A stretch of 64,000 bases of DNA from CBDFKV01 sp965249035 (lineage in GTDB: Bacteria; Pseudomonadota; Gammaproteobacteria; Arenicellales; Poriferihabitantaceae). The translations under genes were made by a program, and so were the position numbers. The notes under the pieces were generated by a model. That model was not told where the DNA came from and searched no databases. It saw nothing but the letters and a program-made list of their open reading frames with translations. Where the stretch lies: NCBI GenBank assembly GCA_965249035.1, contig CBDFKV010000007.1:372001-436000 (forward strand). Reading direction: 5' to 3'. Below, in pieces: positions 52,075 to 61,343 of the stretch (positions within the stretch are counted from its first letter, which is position 1; each line of letters begins with the position of its first letter).

Positions 52075-52665
52075 TTAGGCAGTGTGATCTGCTTCTGTAT
52101 TGATAATACTTTGCGCCAAATAATCAAATAGATACTGCGCATAGCTCCAGCGAACTTGCAACCGATAACACGGAAGGTCTTGCGCCACAGGCCACAATAG
52201 AATTGAGGCATGAGAGAATGCCGTTTGTGCACAGTGGCCGGGAGCAAACAGCTTAGAGTGAATATCCAATGGAGTGCCGCTACTTAATACTTCGCGTATG
52301 TGCGGGCCTGTCAGCTCAAACACTGTCGTATAGTCGCTGACATCCGTCACCGCTGACTGTGTTGATGCCAATGTTTCTCTCAGCTTGACAATCAGCTTGT
52401 CGACTTTATCAATCGGGCAATGACACAGCCACTCATTGGGCCCAAGCCAAAACATTTTCTTTTTGTTCGATCCGGTCATTGTGTTAGCTGCCAACGGCAG
52501 TGCCACTCCCAGCACCCCTTCGATCGCTTTAATAAAACCGCCATCTTCGGCATTGCCACGCAGATTAATTTTACCGATCAATGGTAATTCTGTGAGCTGA
52601 TGCACGCCATCAACTGCAGTCGCTTGATAGAGTGGCATACGTGCTACCGGCTGTTGCTTATCCAC
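52075..52665 (-). CDS. soxG: Sarcosine oxidase gamma subunit
   Basis: 196 residues if started at the GTG at 52665, which follows a perfect AAGGAG with 8-base spacing inside the end of soxA; the ATG at 52686 lacks such a site. Segments such as LGPNEWL, VTDVSDYTTVFELTGPHIREVL and CYRLQVRWSYAQYLFDYL match SoxG, related to the GcvT fold. It is the smallest but one subunit of the heterotetrameric enzyme and overlaps soxA, so the two are coupled. Confidence 0.9.
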   Translation of the reverse strand: MDKQQPVARMPLYQATAVDGVHQLTELPLIGKINLRGNAEDGGFIKAIEGVLGVALPLAANTMTGSNKKKMFWLGPNEWLCHCPIDKVDKLIVKLRETLASTQSAVTDVSDYTTVFELTGPHIREVLSSGTPLDIHSKLFAPGHCAQTAFSHASILLWPVAQDLPCYRLQVRWSYAQYLFDYLAQSIINTEADHTA

Positions 52666-55600
52666 GAGATCGCTCTCCTTTTTCATCAAAAAATACGGGT
52701 GAGCAGATGGTCGCCTTTTGATGATTACCATCCATTAGCGCAATATCAATCGTTTCACCCATACGCTGCAAACCATTTGCAATCGCCGCCATAGCAATAG
52801 AGCGGCCTACATTAGGGCTCATATAACTGGAGGTGACGTGACCAATCATCGACATAGGAGGCTTTTCTTTGATCGCTGAAACTGCGTGCGCACCTTCGGG
52901 CAAGACGAATTGAGGGTCGTCGGTCAACAAACCAACGATTTGCTTTCGCCCTTCGCGGGCGGTATCACTGCGGCTAAAGGAGCGCTTACCCAGAAAATTC
53001 TTCTTTACTTTTGAAACGATCCAGTCCATGCCTGCGTCCATCGGAGTCATGGTGCCATCCGTGTCTTGACCGACAATGATAAAGCCTTTTTCGGCCCGCA
53101 ACACGTGCATCGATTCAGTGCCGTAGGCAAACAGTCCATAGGGTTCGCCGGCTTTCATCAGGGACTCCCATACGTGCAAGCCGTAACGCGCGGGCACATT
53201 AATTTCAAACGCCAACTCACCGGTAAAGCTGATCCGATAGAGGCGTGCAGGCACACCTGCAATGGTCGCCTCTTGCATCGTCATAAAAGGGAAAGCATCG
53301 TTGCTAAGGTCGAGATCAGTCAACTCACTAAGCAAATCTCGCGCTTTGGGGCCGTTGAGCGCCATTACCGCCCACTGCTCAGTGACGCTGGTACAATAAA
53401 CATCTAGGTCAGGCCACTCAGTTTGCGTCCATTCCTCCAGCCAATTCATCACGCGTGCTGCACCGCCTGTTGTGGTCGTCATATGGAAATGATTGTCGCC
53501 CAATCGGGTGGTCACCCCATCGTCAAAAATCATGCCATGTTCGTTTAGCATTAAACCGTAACGACACTGACCAATACCCAGCTTACTCCAAGCATTGGTG
53601 TACACCATATTTAGCAGTTTCGCTGCGTCTTTGCCTTGAATATCGATTTTGCCGAGTGTGGTCGCGTCTAACATGCCAACACCTTCACGCACACCTTTGC
53701 ATTCGCGTTGAACTGCTTCATGCATGGATTCAGCGCCCACTGGAAAATAATGCGGTCGCTTCCAGTCACCAACATCTTCATAAACTGCACCGTTCTGCTG
53801 GTGCCATGGTTCCATCGGCGTGGTGCGTTTTGGTAAAAAAGTCTCACGCACATTCTGACCCACAATCGCGCCAAAGGTCAGTGCAGTGTACGGTGGGCGG
53901 AAGGTAGTGGTTCCTACCTCGGGAATGGTTTGTTGTCGCAGATCAGCCAGCACCAGTAGCGCATTGACGTTGGAAGTCTTACCCTGATCAGTCCCCATGC
54001 CGGTAGTGGTATAGCGCTTTAAATGCTCAACTGACTCAAAGCCTTCACGGTGTGCTAGTGCCAGATCAGCAACGGTGGAATCATTGTGTAATTCGTGAAA
54101 GTGTTTCTTACCCCCCTGGCCGATGGGATGGTCGCACGGCAATATCCAAAGCGGCCGCATACTGTCGTCGCATAGCCATTGCTGTGCTTCGGAGCTGGCA
54201 GCTGCTGGTACCCGTGAGACATCAGCACCACTCGATTTGGCCGCTGCAATACCTTGCTGATGGCCGTTAGCAAGACAGGTGGTTAGATTATACTCACCAT
54301 TGCTGGCGCCCACTGCTGGGCACGGTACAAAATCACGCTCGTAATCGGGTAAAAAACAATGGCGTTCTTCATTAAAAATCAATTTGCCCTTGGCTTGGCT
54401 GTATAAATTCAGCATCGGATTCCAACCGCCCGAAACAGCAATCGCGCCTGTGCTGTAGTCTTTGCCAGCACCCAAAATGGCGCTAGCTTGTCGATTTAAA
54501 CCCGCGATTTGAATGCCAGTAATCTGTCCTTTCTGATAGCGGACGCCAGAAATCACGCTGTCTGAATGCAGCGTAATCCCCGCTTGCTCCGCAGCCTGTC
54601 GCGTGCCATCCGGAATGTCTTTACGAATATCAATCACCCGCACCGACGCACCTGCATTAGCGGCATCCAGCGCGGTATGGTAGGCCGAGTCGTTATTAGT
54701 GATGACCGCAATTTCTTTAGCGGGCAAAACACCATAGCGCTTGATGTAACTGCGCATCGCTCCCGCCAGCATGATGCCAGGGCGGTCATTATCGGCAAAA
54801 ACCAACGGCCGTTCTATCGCACCCGTGGCCAAAATGACCTGTTTAGCGCGGATTTTCCACAATCGCTCTCGCACACCACCTGAGTTATATTTAGCTGTAG
54901 CATTAAGCTTTAAGTGATTGGTTTTGCGTTCATTAGCGACCAAATAATTATGATCGTAGTAACCTGTCACGCTGGTGCGGCTGAGTAGTTTGACATCCGG
55001 TAATAGGGATAATGCCTCAATCGTGTGCTGAACCCACTGCGTTGCTGGCATACCCCCAATTGAGCAATCATCACTCAGTAATGACCCACCCCATTCATTT
55101 TGTTCGTCGAGCAGCATAACGCGTGCACCACTCAAGCCTGCTGCCAACGCAGCCGACAAACCAGTCGGCCCGCCACCGATAACGAGTACGTCACAATACG
55201 CCATCTGGTGATCGTAGTGGTCGGGATCCCACTCCGTCGGCGATTTGCCGAGACCCGCAGAATGACGAATCACTTCTTCATACTTCATCCATAGGCGCTT
55301 GGGATACATGAAGGTTTTGTTGTAAAACCCAGCGGGGAAAAACCGTGACAAGGCATTGTTAACAATCCCAACGTCGTGCTTGAGCGATGGCCAGCGATTC
55401 TGACTGCTGGCACTTAAGCCTTCATACAACTCAATCTCAGTCGCACGCGTATCCGGTAAAGTGTGGGCGCCGGTCTCCAATTGGACCAAAGCATTGGGCT
55501 CTTCACTGCCGGCTGTATACACCCCACGTGGGCGATGATATTTAAAGCTGCGTGACACCACCTTAACGTCATTAGCCAATAATGCCGACGCCAGCGTGTC

Positions 55601-55699
55601 ACCGGCGTAACCGCTATAGGATTGATTATCAAAACTAAACTGAATAGGCTGACCACGATCAATGCGTCCACCATTTGCCAATCGGTTGGGTTGAGTCAT
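52658..55699 (-). CDS. soxA: Sarcosine oxidase alpha subunit
   Basis: 1013 residues. An N-terminal region with a 2Fe-2S-like fold without cluster (SYSGYAGDTLASALLANDVKV) precedes an NAD-binding flavoprotein domain (VLVIGGGPTG, 171-180). The C-terminal about 400 residues are a GcvT-like aminomethyltransferase domain (about 610-1000) that takes the methylene group onto tetrahydrofolate. The family oxidises sarcosine to glycine, H2O2 and 5,10-methylene-tetrahydrofolate in a SoxBDAG complex. The overlaps with soxD and soxG are 4 and 8 bp. Confidence 0.96.
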   Translation of the reverse strand: MTQPNRLANGGRIDRGQPIQFSFDNQSYSGYAGDTLASALLANDVKVVSRSFKYHRPRGVYTAGSEEPNALVQLETGAHTLPDTRATEIELYEGLSASSQNRWPSLKHDVGIVNNALSRFFPAGFYNKTFMYPKRLWMKYEEVIRHSAGLGKSPTEWDPDHYDHQMAYCDVLVIGGGPTGLSAALAAGLSGARVMLLDEQNEWGGSLLSDDCSIGGMPATQWVQHTIEALSLLPDVKLLSRTSVTGYYDHNYLVANERKTNHLKLNATAKYNSGGVRERLWKIRAKQVILATGAIERPLVFADNDRPGIMLAGAMRSYIKRYGVLPAKEIAVITNNDSAYHTALDAANAGASVRVIDIRKDIPDGTRQAAEQAGITLHSDSVISGVRYQKGQITGIQIAGLNRQASAILGAGKDYSTGAIAVSGGWNPMLNLYSQAKGKLIFNEERHCFLPDYERDFVPCPAVGASNGEYNLTTCLANGHQQGIAAAKSSGADVSRVPAAASSEAQQWLCDDSMRPLWILPCDHPIGQGGKKHFHELHNDSTVADLALAHREGFESVEHLKRYTTTGMGTDQGKTSNVNALLVLADLRQQTIPEVGTTTFRPPYTALTFGAIVGQNVRETFLPKRTTPMEPWHQQNGAVYEDVGDWKRPHYFPVGAESMHEAVQRECKGVREGVGMLDATTLGKIDIQGKDAAKLLNMVYTNAWSKLGIGQCRYGLMLNEHGMIFDDGVTTRLGDNHFHMTTTTGGAARVMNWLEEWTQTEWPDLDVYCTSVTEQWAVMALNGPKARDLLSELTDLDLSNDAFPFMTMQEATIAGVPARLYRISFTGELAFEINVPARYGLHVWESLMKAGEPYGLFAYGTESMHVLRAEKGFIIVGQDTDGTMTPMDAGMDWIVSKVKKNFLGKRSFSRSDTAREGRKQIVGLLTDDPQFVLPEGAHAVSAIKEKPPMSMIGHVTSSYMSPNVGRSIAMAAIANGLQRMGETIDIALMDGNHQKATICSPVFFDEKGERSRG

Positions 55700-55980
55700 G
55701 ATTCGCTCACCTCAGGAATCGCGTCGCCAACTTGATAACTGGCATAAATTTCATCAGTCACGGTGTTGCGAGCAATTTGAAACCAGCGCCGGCAACCGTG
55801 GGCGTGCATCCAGCGTTCGTAGTGCACACCTCTGGGGTTTTTCCTAAAAAACACATAGTCACCCCACTCCTCGTCGCTCAACGCTTCCGGGTCAAGTGGC
55901 CGCACGATGTGTGCTTCACCATGGGTTGAAAATTCGAATTGGTCCCGCTCGCCGCACCAAGGACAGTTAATTACAAACAT
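55696..55980 (-). CDS. soxD: Sarcosine oxidase delta subunit
   Basis: 94 residues. The zinc site of SoxD is visible: Cys6 and Cys9 in CPWCG, with His59 and Cys63 in HAHGC. RWFQIARNTVTDEI matches the family. Zinc binding is structural in the known complex. It overlaps soxA in an ATGA and lies 9 bp after soxB, in the standard B-D-A-G order. Confidence 0.95.
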   Translation of the reverse strand: MFVINCPWCGERDQFEFSTHGEAHIVRPLDPEALSDEEWGDYVFFRKNPRGVHYERWMHAHGCRRWFQIARNTVTDEIYASYQVGDAIPEVSES

Positions 55981-55989
55981 GCTAAACCC

Positions 55990-57234
55990 TCAGTGTGCTA
56001 CGGCTGCTGCCGCGCCTTCGTCAATTAACGCGCCGGTGTTAAACCGATTGATAGAAAATGGCTCTGCGTAGGGATGCATTTCACCTCGTGCCAATGAATG
56101 CGCAAATACATGCCCCGAGCCCGGTGTTGCTTTAAAACCGCCCGTACCCCAACCACCGTTGATCATTAAGTTGTCAACTGGTGTTTTCGATAAGATGGGC
56201 GAACGGTCGACCGTGACATCAACCACTCCACCCCATTGGCGCATCATGCGCACCCGTGAAAAGATCGGATATAACTCGACAATGGCGCCGATGGTATCTT
56301 CGATGACCGCAAAGCCGCCTCGCTGGGAATAAGAGGTATACGTATCTGAGCTGGCGCCAATTACCAATTCACCCTTGTCTGACTGGCTGATATAAGCATG
56401 GACACCATTTGACATAATTACTTGATTGACGATTGGCTTTAATGGCTCAGACACCATCGCTTGCAGCGGGAATGATTCAATTGGCAAGCGAAACCCCGCC
56501 ATATCGGCCAGCACGCTGGAATTACCCGCGACCACAATGCCGACCTTGTTGGCACCGATTGTGCCACGCGAGGTGTGAACGCCCTTGACCGTCGCATCTT
56601 CGATGTCAAAGCCGGTTACTTCGCAATTTTGAATGATATCCACACCCAGCTGATCCGCCGCCCGTGCATAGCCCCAGGCAACTGAATCATGCCGCGCGGT
56701 TCCACCCCGAGGTTGTAACAAGCCGCCCAACACCGGATAACGACAATCCATATTAATAAACGGCACCATTTTTTTAATTTGCTCACGGCTGACGAATTCC
56801 GAATCAATGCCATTTAAGTGAATCGCATTACCGCGTCGACCAATCTCCTGCATATCGTGCACGCTATGGGCCAAATGCAATAGGCCACGCGGCGAATACA
56901 TGACATTAAAGTTCAAGTCTTGGCTTAAGCCTTCCCACAGCTTCATTGCGTGTTCGTACAAAGCGGCTGACTCATCCCATAAATAATTCGAGCGAACGAT
57001 GGTGGTATTGCGGCCGGTATTGCCACCGCCGAGCCAACCTTTTTCAAGCACCGCAACATTGTTAATGCCATGTTCTTTGGCCAGATAGTAAGCGGTTGCT
57101 AAGCCATGGCCACCACCGCCGATAACGATGACATCATAATGCTTTTTAGGCTCGGGGCTACGCCATGCGCGCTGCCAGTTTTGGTGATAACTCAGCGCGT
57201 TACGCACTAAGCTAAATACAGAATATTTTTTCAT
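55990..57234 (-). CDS. soxB: Sarcosine oxidase beta subunit
   Basis: 414 residues. It has an N-terminal FAD-binding Rossmann motif (GGGGHG, 39-44) and a His182 in GGTARHDSVAW at the place where FMN is covalently bound in the Corynebacterium enzyme. GNTGRNTTIVRSNYLWDESA and WGTGGFKATPGSGH are characteristic. It carries the dehydrogenation site for sarcosine. It is the first sox gene, 32 bp after the creatinase gene, so both probably share a promoter. Confidence 0.96.
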   Translation of the reverse strand: MKKYSVFSLVRNALSYHQNWQRAWRSPEPKKHYDVIVIGGGGHGLATAYYLAKEHGINNVAVLEKGWLGGGNTGRNTTIVRSNYLWDESAALYEHAMKLWEGLSQDLNFNVMYSPRGLLHLAHSVHDMQEIGRRGNAIHLNGIDSEFVSREQIKKMVPFINMDCRYPVLGGLLQPRGGTARHDSVAWGYARAADQLGVDIIQNCEVTGFDIEDATVKGVHTSRGTIGANKVGIVVAGNSSVLADMAGFRLPIESFPLQAMVSEPLKPIVNQVIMSNGVHAYISQSDKGELVIGASSDTYTSYSQRGGFAVIEDTIGAIVELYPIFSRVRMMRQWGGVVDVTVDRSPILSKTPVDNLMINGGWGTGGFKATPGSGHVFAHSLARGEMHPYAEPFSINRFNTGALIDEGAAAAVAH

Positions 57235-57266
57235 TGAGTCAGCCTAGTCACCCTTAACCAATTACG

Positions 57267-58472
57267 TTAGCTAATGATATTATGTTCGGGGCCATACGGA
57301 AAGCCAGTGATATTGTTATTACCCGCTTCAGTTACTACCAATATATCGTGTTCGCGATAGCCGCCAGCGCCCGGCAAACCGTCAGGAAGCATTATCATCG
57401 GCTCCATCGACACAACCATGCCTGGCTCCAACACGGTATCAACCTCTTCACGCAGCTCAAGCCCTGCTTCACGGCCGTAATAATGACACAAAACGCCAAA
57501 GGAATGGCCATAACCAAAAGTGCGATATTGCAGTAAATCATGCGCCGCGTAGATATCATTTAGTGCATGCGCAATGTCAGAGCAACGTGCGCCAGGTTTG
57601 ATCAACTTCTTACCTTCATCATGCACCAAGCAATTAACTTCCCACAAGCGTCGGTGCTCATCGGAAGCCGATTCAGCAAATAGTGTGCGTTCGAGCGCCA
57701 CATAATAGCCCGCCACCATCGGAAAGCAATTCAAGCTTAAGATATCACCACTTTCGATCTTACGTGAGGTAACTGGGTTGTGCGCACCATCGGTATTGAT
57801 CCCTGACTGAAACCAAGTCCAGGTATCCAGCAACTCAGCATCAGGGAATACTTTGGCAATCTCACGCACCATTGCCTGAGTCGAGTGCAAAGCCACTTCA
57901 TGCTCAGCAACCCCCACAGCGATGGCTTCAGCGCAGGCTGCTCCGCCAATATCCGCAATCCGTGTCATTTTGGTGATGTGTGCGATTTCTTCGTCAGACT
58001 TAATCATCCGTGAGCGCATTACCGCTTCGCCAATATCCACGAATTCACAATTCGGCAACGCGGCTTTTAGCTTTTCGAGCATTTGTAACGAGACGTGGTC
58101 GAATTCAATCCCGACTCGTTGCTTGCCATTGATTAATTGGGCAGCTCCTTTGTAAAAATTATCCTGCTGCCAGTCGGTATAGACCAGATTTTCGCCAAAG
58201 GTGCGTCGCCCTGGTTGTCCGCCATCGATATTCGCAGATAGGGACGTTTGCGAATCAGAGGTGACCACCAAGCCATATTTGCGTCCAAACGAGCAATACA
58301 GAAAATCGCTGTAATAATTGATATTGTGGTACGAAGTCAGCAATGCGGTATCAATCCGCAGCGTTTCCATCAACGCGCTCAGACGATCAACACGTGCCTG
58401 CATTTCGCTCTTGCTAAAGGTCGAAACGGATGGCTCGCCATTGGGGATGGTGATTAAACTAGGTAAGCTCAT
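57267..58472 (-). CDS. Creatinase (creatine amidinohydrolase)
   Basis: 401 residues, almost the length of Pseudomonas putida creatinase (403). Creatine plus water gives sarcosine and urea. Distinctive shared segments: TSYHNINYYSDFLYCSFGR, SANIDGGQPGRRT, SGINTDGAHNPVT with the catalytic His231, LKLIKPGARCSDIA-type and FGYGHSFGVLCHYYGREAGLELREE. It keeps the pita-bread fold but not the M24 metal ligands (NCFPMVAGYYVALERT), as expected for creatinase. It heads the creatinase-soxBDAG-M24 operon. Confidence 0.95.
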   Translation of the reverse strand: MSLPSLITIPNGEPSVSTFSKSEMQARVDRLSALMETLRIDTALLTSYHNINYYSDFLYCSFGRKYGLVVTSDSQTSLSANIDGGQPGRRTFGENLVYTDWQQDNFYKGAAQLINGKQRVGIEFDHVSLQMLEKLKAALPNCEFVDIGEAVMRSRMIKSDEEIAHITKMTRIADIGGAACAEAIAVGVAEHEVALHSTQAMVREIAKVFPDAELLDTWTWFQSGINTDGAHNPVTSRKIESGDILSLNCFPMVAGYYVALERTLFAESASDEHRRLWEVNCLVHDEGKKLIKPGARCSDIAHALNDIYAAHDLLQYRTFGYGHSFGVLCHYYGREAGLELREEVDTVLEPGMVVSMEPMIMLPDGLPGAGGYREHDILVVTEAGNNNITGFPYGPEHNIIS

Positions 58473-58797
58473 ATTGACTCGGAAGAAAGTTTTAACGGAC
58501 CGAAGATACCACTCTTAGACGCACCTTGAAAACTCAAGTGTCGCAAGTAAAAAACTGAGTGGCGACTTAGGTTTAGATTGTGAAAATATCGCGCTGGCCT
58601 CCCTCTTCCACCCATCGCTCAGTGGAGTTCCCATGCACCTGTCATGAGTAATGATTTCGACCGATTTTTGATGATGTTAGTTTAATTGTGAACGCTGGCA
58701 GGCAGATAATGTCCATAGCTTTAGTGGCGATAAACCATCATCTCTCAATACGATCATTTTCGTTTATGCGTTAATAGTGCTTCAAACCTAATCCTTC
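58473..58797. other. Divergent intergenic region, 325 bp, creatinase and amidohydrolase
   Basis: The region must hold the promoters of both transcripts. I found no convincing sigma-70 boxes, no riboswitch and no palindrome longer than a few bases, except a loose repeat-like pair GTGTCGCAAGT and GTGGCGACTT near 58550. No regulator gene is nearby. Confidence 0.4.
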
Positions 58798-60411
58798 ATG
58801 CCAATTCTTAACTTCCAAATACTTACCGCAGTGATTCTGATCACAGTTATCGCGTTGGCATTTACCATCATAGGGCAACCTGACTCGCATCGCGTTTTCA
58901 TCAATGGCCAGGTAATTTCGGTTGACTCACATAACCAGATTTACGAGGCCTTATCGATTCGCGGAGACCGTATCGAGAAACTAGGCAGCAACGCCGAAAT
59001 CAAGCAGCTAATCTCCACCAATACTCATGTCACTGACCTTAATGGTAAAACAATTGTTCCTGGCTTTATCGATGCGCATAGCCACTTCCCTCTTTCTGGC
59101 GTGTCGGCCATTGCTACAGATATCAGCCAGCCACCTATCGGTACTATCGCCTCTATTAGCGACCTCATCGGTGCGATTCAACAAGCTGCACTAAATACAC
59201 CACCTGGCGATTGGGTTTTGGGGTTTGCTTATGATGATTCCCAACTCCAAGAGCAGCGCCATCCCACTCGTTGGGAGCTGGATGCGGTGACCCCAAACCA
59301 CCCGGTTTATCTTTGGCACAGCTCAGGCCATATGGGAGTTGCCAACAGTCGGGCCTTAGAACGGATAGGAATTGATGAAACCAGCAAAGCTCCGGTCGGC
59401 GGTATCTTTGGCAAAAACTCAATGACGGGCGCGCTCAATGGTTTGCTGCAAGAAACGGCTGCACTAACATTTGCTACCTTCAGCAAAGATTTAGCACTCA
59501 CTGACTATTATCGCATTTTACGCAGCGCAACCAAGGAATACGCCAGCCACGGCATCACTACCGCACAAAGCGGTGGCATTGATGAAAAGATGATCAAAGC
59601 ACTTTCCTGGGCTAGTCGATTAAAACTAATACCATTTCGTTTGATCGCATTCCCTAATCATGAGGATCTAGGCGAGCAGATACTGGACGGCAGTTTTAAC
59701 CCGGATAGCTACCACACTGACTATTTTAGGGTTGGCCCAGTCAAGATTATTGCCGACGGCAGCATTCAGGGTCGAACCGCCTATTTATCCCAGCCGTATC
59801 ATACCAACCCACCCGACAACCCTGACTACCGAGGCTTCCCGACCTACCCTCAAGCTCAGTTGGATACGATCCTATCGCGTTATCACCAAAAAAATATACA
59901 GATGGCCATTCATGGCAATGGCGACGCCGCTATTGACGCGATTCTCGGCGCTTTATCCAAAGCCCAGCAACAGCACCCCGTAACAGACCCACGGCTAATT
60001 CTTGTCCATGCACAAACCGCCAGGGCCGATCAACTGGATGACATGCTCAAGCTGGGAGTAACGCCCAGCTTTTTCCCAACACATACCTATTTCTGGGGCG
60101 ATCAACATCTACGGCTATTCCTCGGACCTGATAGAGCACCGCAGATTAGCCCAACGGGCTCTGCTGCCAAAATAGGACTCAAGTTCTCTGTCCATACCGA
60201 TGCGCCGGTCACACCCATTAATACGATGGGGCTATTAAACGCCACTGTAACCCGGCAATCATTGAGTGGCAAAATCATTGGTACCGAGCAAACCATTAGC
60301 GCCTACCAAGCCCTACGCGCAATGACGATAGACGCCGCTTGGCAAATATTTCAAGAACAAGAAATAGGCTCGCTGGAACCCGGCAAAATTGCCGATTTGG
60401 TGATTTGGTGA
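58798..60411 (+). CDS. Amidohydrolase family protein (YtcJ-like), C-terminus lost by frameshift
   Basis: 537 residues. The N-terminal helix (about 6-26) is a signal anchor. The metal-dependent hydrolase barrel shows VNGQVISVD-like beta strands, HxH in PGFIDAHSHFP, DAAID-containing HGNGDAAID and HTDAPVTP, as in the PF07969 amidohydrolase group that includes N-substituted formamide deformylase. The frame ends early in ADLVIW because of an 8-bp tandem duplication (60399-60414). The missing about 50 residues are encoded in another frame downstream. The active-site residues are upstream of the break, so a truncated enzyme could still fold. Substrate unknown; divergent from creatinase. Confidence 0.82.
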   Translation: MPILNFQILTAVILITVIALAFTIIGQPDSHRVFINGQVISVDSHNQIYEALSIRGDRIEKLGSNAEIKQLISTNTHVTDLNGKTIVPGFIDAHSHFPLSGVSAIATDISQPPIGTIASISDLIGAIQQAALNTPPGDWVLGFAYDDSQLQEQRHPTRWELDAVTPNHPVYLWHSSGHMGVANSRALERIGIDETSKAPVGGIFGKNSMTGALNGLLQETAALTFATFSKDLALTDYYRILRSATKEYASHGITTAQSGGIDEKMIKALSWASRLKLIPFRLIAFPNHEDLGEQILDGSFNPDSYHTDYFRVGPVKIIADGSIQGRTAYLSQPYHTNPPDNPDYRGFPTYPQAQLDTILSRYHQKNIQMAIHGNGDAAIDAILGALSKAQQQHPVTDPRLILVHAQTARADQLDDMLKLGVTPSFFPTHTYFWGDQHLRLFLGPDRAPQISPTGSAAKIGLKFSVHTDAPVTPINTMGLLNATVTRQSLSGKIIGTEQTISAYQALRAMTIDAAWQIFQEQEIGSLEPGKIADLVIW

Positions 60412-60414
60412 TTT
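60399..60414. repeat. 8-bp tandem duplication breaking the amidohydrolase frame
   Basis: GGTGATTT occurs twice in direct tandem (60399-60406, 60407-60414), preceded by a partial copy GATTT. Removing one copy restores ADLVILSDDPLKGG in frame, which is the expected ending of this family. Confidence 0.9.
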
Positions 60415-60569
60415 TGTCTGATGATCCTTTAAAGGGAGGTATAGAGCTTAGCAATATACGGATCAGAGAAACCATTGTTGGTGGGAAGACCATATTAGTG
60501 GCGCTCAAAATCAAAACTAATACAGCTCACCAGAATCACTTACTATTATCAACCAATTTGGGACGATAA
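60415..60569 (+). pseudogene. Detached C-terminal segment of the amidohydrolase
   Basis: After the duplication the other frame reads LSDDPLKGGIELSNIRIRETIVGGKTI and continues to the stop at 60569. This is the usual C-terminal strand (DP...I..I.VL.TIVGG..) of the amidohydrolase upstream. It is unlikely to be translated unless the frame is restored by slippage at the 8-bp repeat. Confidence 0.8.
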
Positions 60570-60866
60570 AAAATGATGCATCTTTATGCAGGTTGGCTTG
60601 TCTTCTTAGGAGGCACAAAACTGTACGCTGGAAAAATATACTTCTTTCCTTCCATCAAGAAGCAGTTGTAAAAAATACTCTGTCTCGCGGACCTTGTAAT
60701 CAACGATATCAAATGATCTAGCCATATTGCCCGTTTAACAAATTATTGATTGACCTAAAGGTTTGAAAATCATCCCACTAATAACAGTTATCATCCAACA
60801 TCAGTTGATGCATACACTCACAGACCGCGCAAGAAAGCACATAGCATCGCAAACGCAAGGCTTACT
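60570..60866. other. Intergenic region with a possible gene remnant
   Basis: No full gene. A 39-codon minus-strand frame (60606-60725, MARSFDIVDYKVRETEYFL...) reads like the start of a HEPN-like or fragmentary protein and stops abruptly. Otherwise nothing was recognised. Confidence 0.35.
60606..60725 (-). pseudogene. Short open frame, possible N-terminal remnant of a lost gene
   Basis: 39 codons from an ATG at 60725 without a clear ribosome site. The composition (FDIVDYKVRETEYFLQLLLDG) is protein-like and amphipathic, resembling the first helix of HEPN-like or related helical proteins, but it ends at TAA. It may be a decayed gene; the identity is a guess. Confidence 0.25.
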
Positions 60867-61343
60867 CTAAGATTTAGCTGGGTTGCGCGTTACCAACTTC
60901 AGCAAAGGATACGCAGCTTCCAAAAGATCCAATTTAAGAATTTCACTGGGGTCAGCCCAAACAATTGTTTGCCCTTCCGTCCCTTGAGGCTCGCCACTCC
61001 AGCGGGTGATGCGATAGGTGTGCAATCTGACTTTTGCGTGACTATAGTCGTGTTCTAAAACCGTCAAGGGCTCGCAAGAAGCAAGATCAATCTCAATCGA
61101 CAGCTCTTCCCTTAGCTCACGTGCCAAAGCGCCTAGCGGTGATTCATCGGCCTCTAGTTTGCCACCTGGAAATTCCCACTGCCCGGCGCAATCAGTTCCT
61201 TGTCGGCGCTGCTGCACCAGTAACTCACCCGTTGCTTTGCTTAAAATACCAACCGCAACTTCGACTCGTGCTTTCGCTTTGGTTTTAGCTATAGCAGGGC
61301 CAGAATCAGCTGCGGTAGTCGGCATTGATATCGATATAGCCAT
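60867..61343 (-). CDS. mutT: Nudix hydrolase, MutT-like (8-oxo-dGTP diphosphatase)
   Basis: 158 residues from the ATG at 61343; an ATG at 61325 is an alternative, and both overlap argJ. The Nudix box is complete (GGKLEADESPLGALARELREEL). Surrounding VEVAVGILSK and QWEFPGGKLE are like MutT, which removes oxidised dGTP from the nucleotide pool. The position after secA and argJ is common for mutT in gammaproteobacteria. A different Nudix substrate is possible. Confidence 0.85.
   Translation of the reverse strand: MAISISMPTTAADSGPAIAKTKAKARVEVAVGILSKATGELLVQQRRQGTDCAGQWEFPGGKLEADESPLGALARELREELSIEIDLASCEPLTVLEHDYSHAKVRLHTYRITRWSGEPQGTEGQTIVWADPSEILKLDLLEAAYPLLKLVTRNPAKS

Noticed and set aside
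58473..58797. Searched for a glycine or THF riboswitch ahead of creatinase
   Set aside because: No conserved riboswitch core or matching hairpins were recognised.
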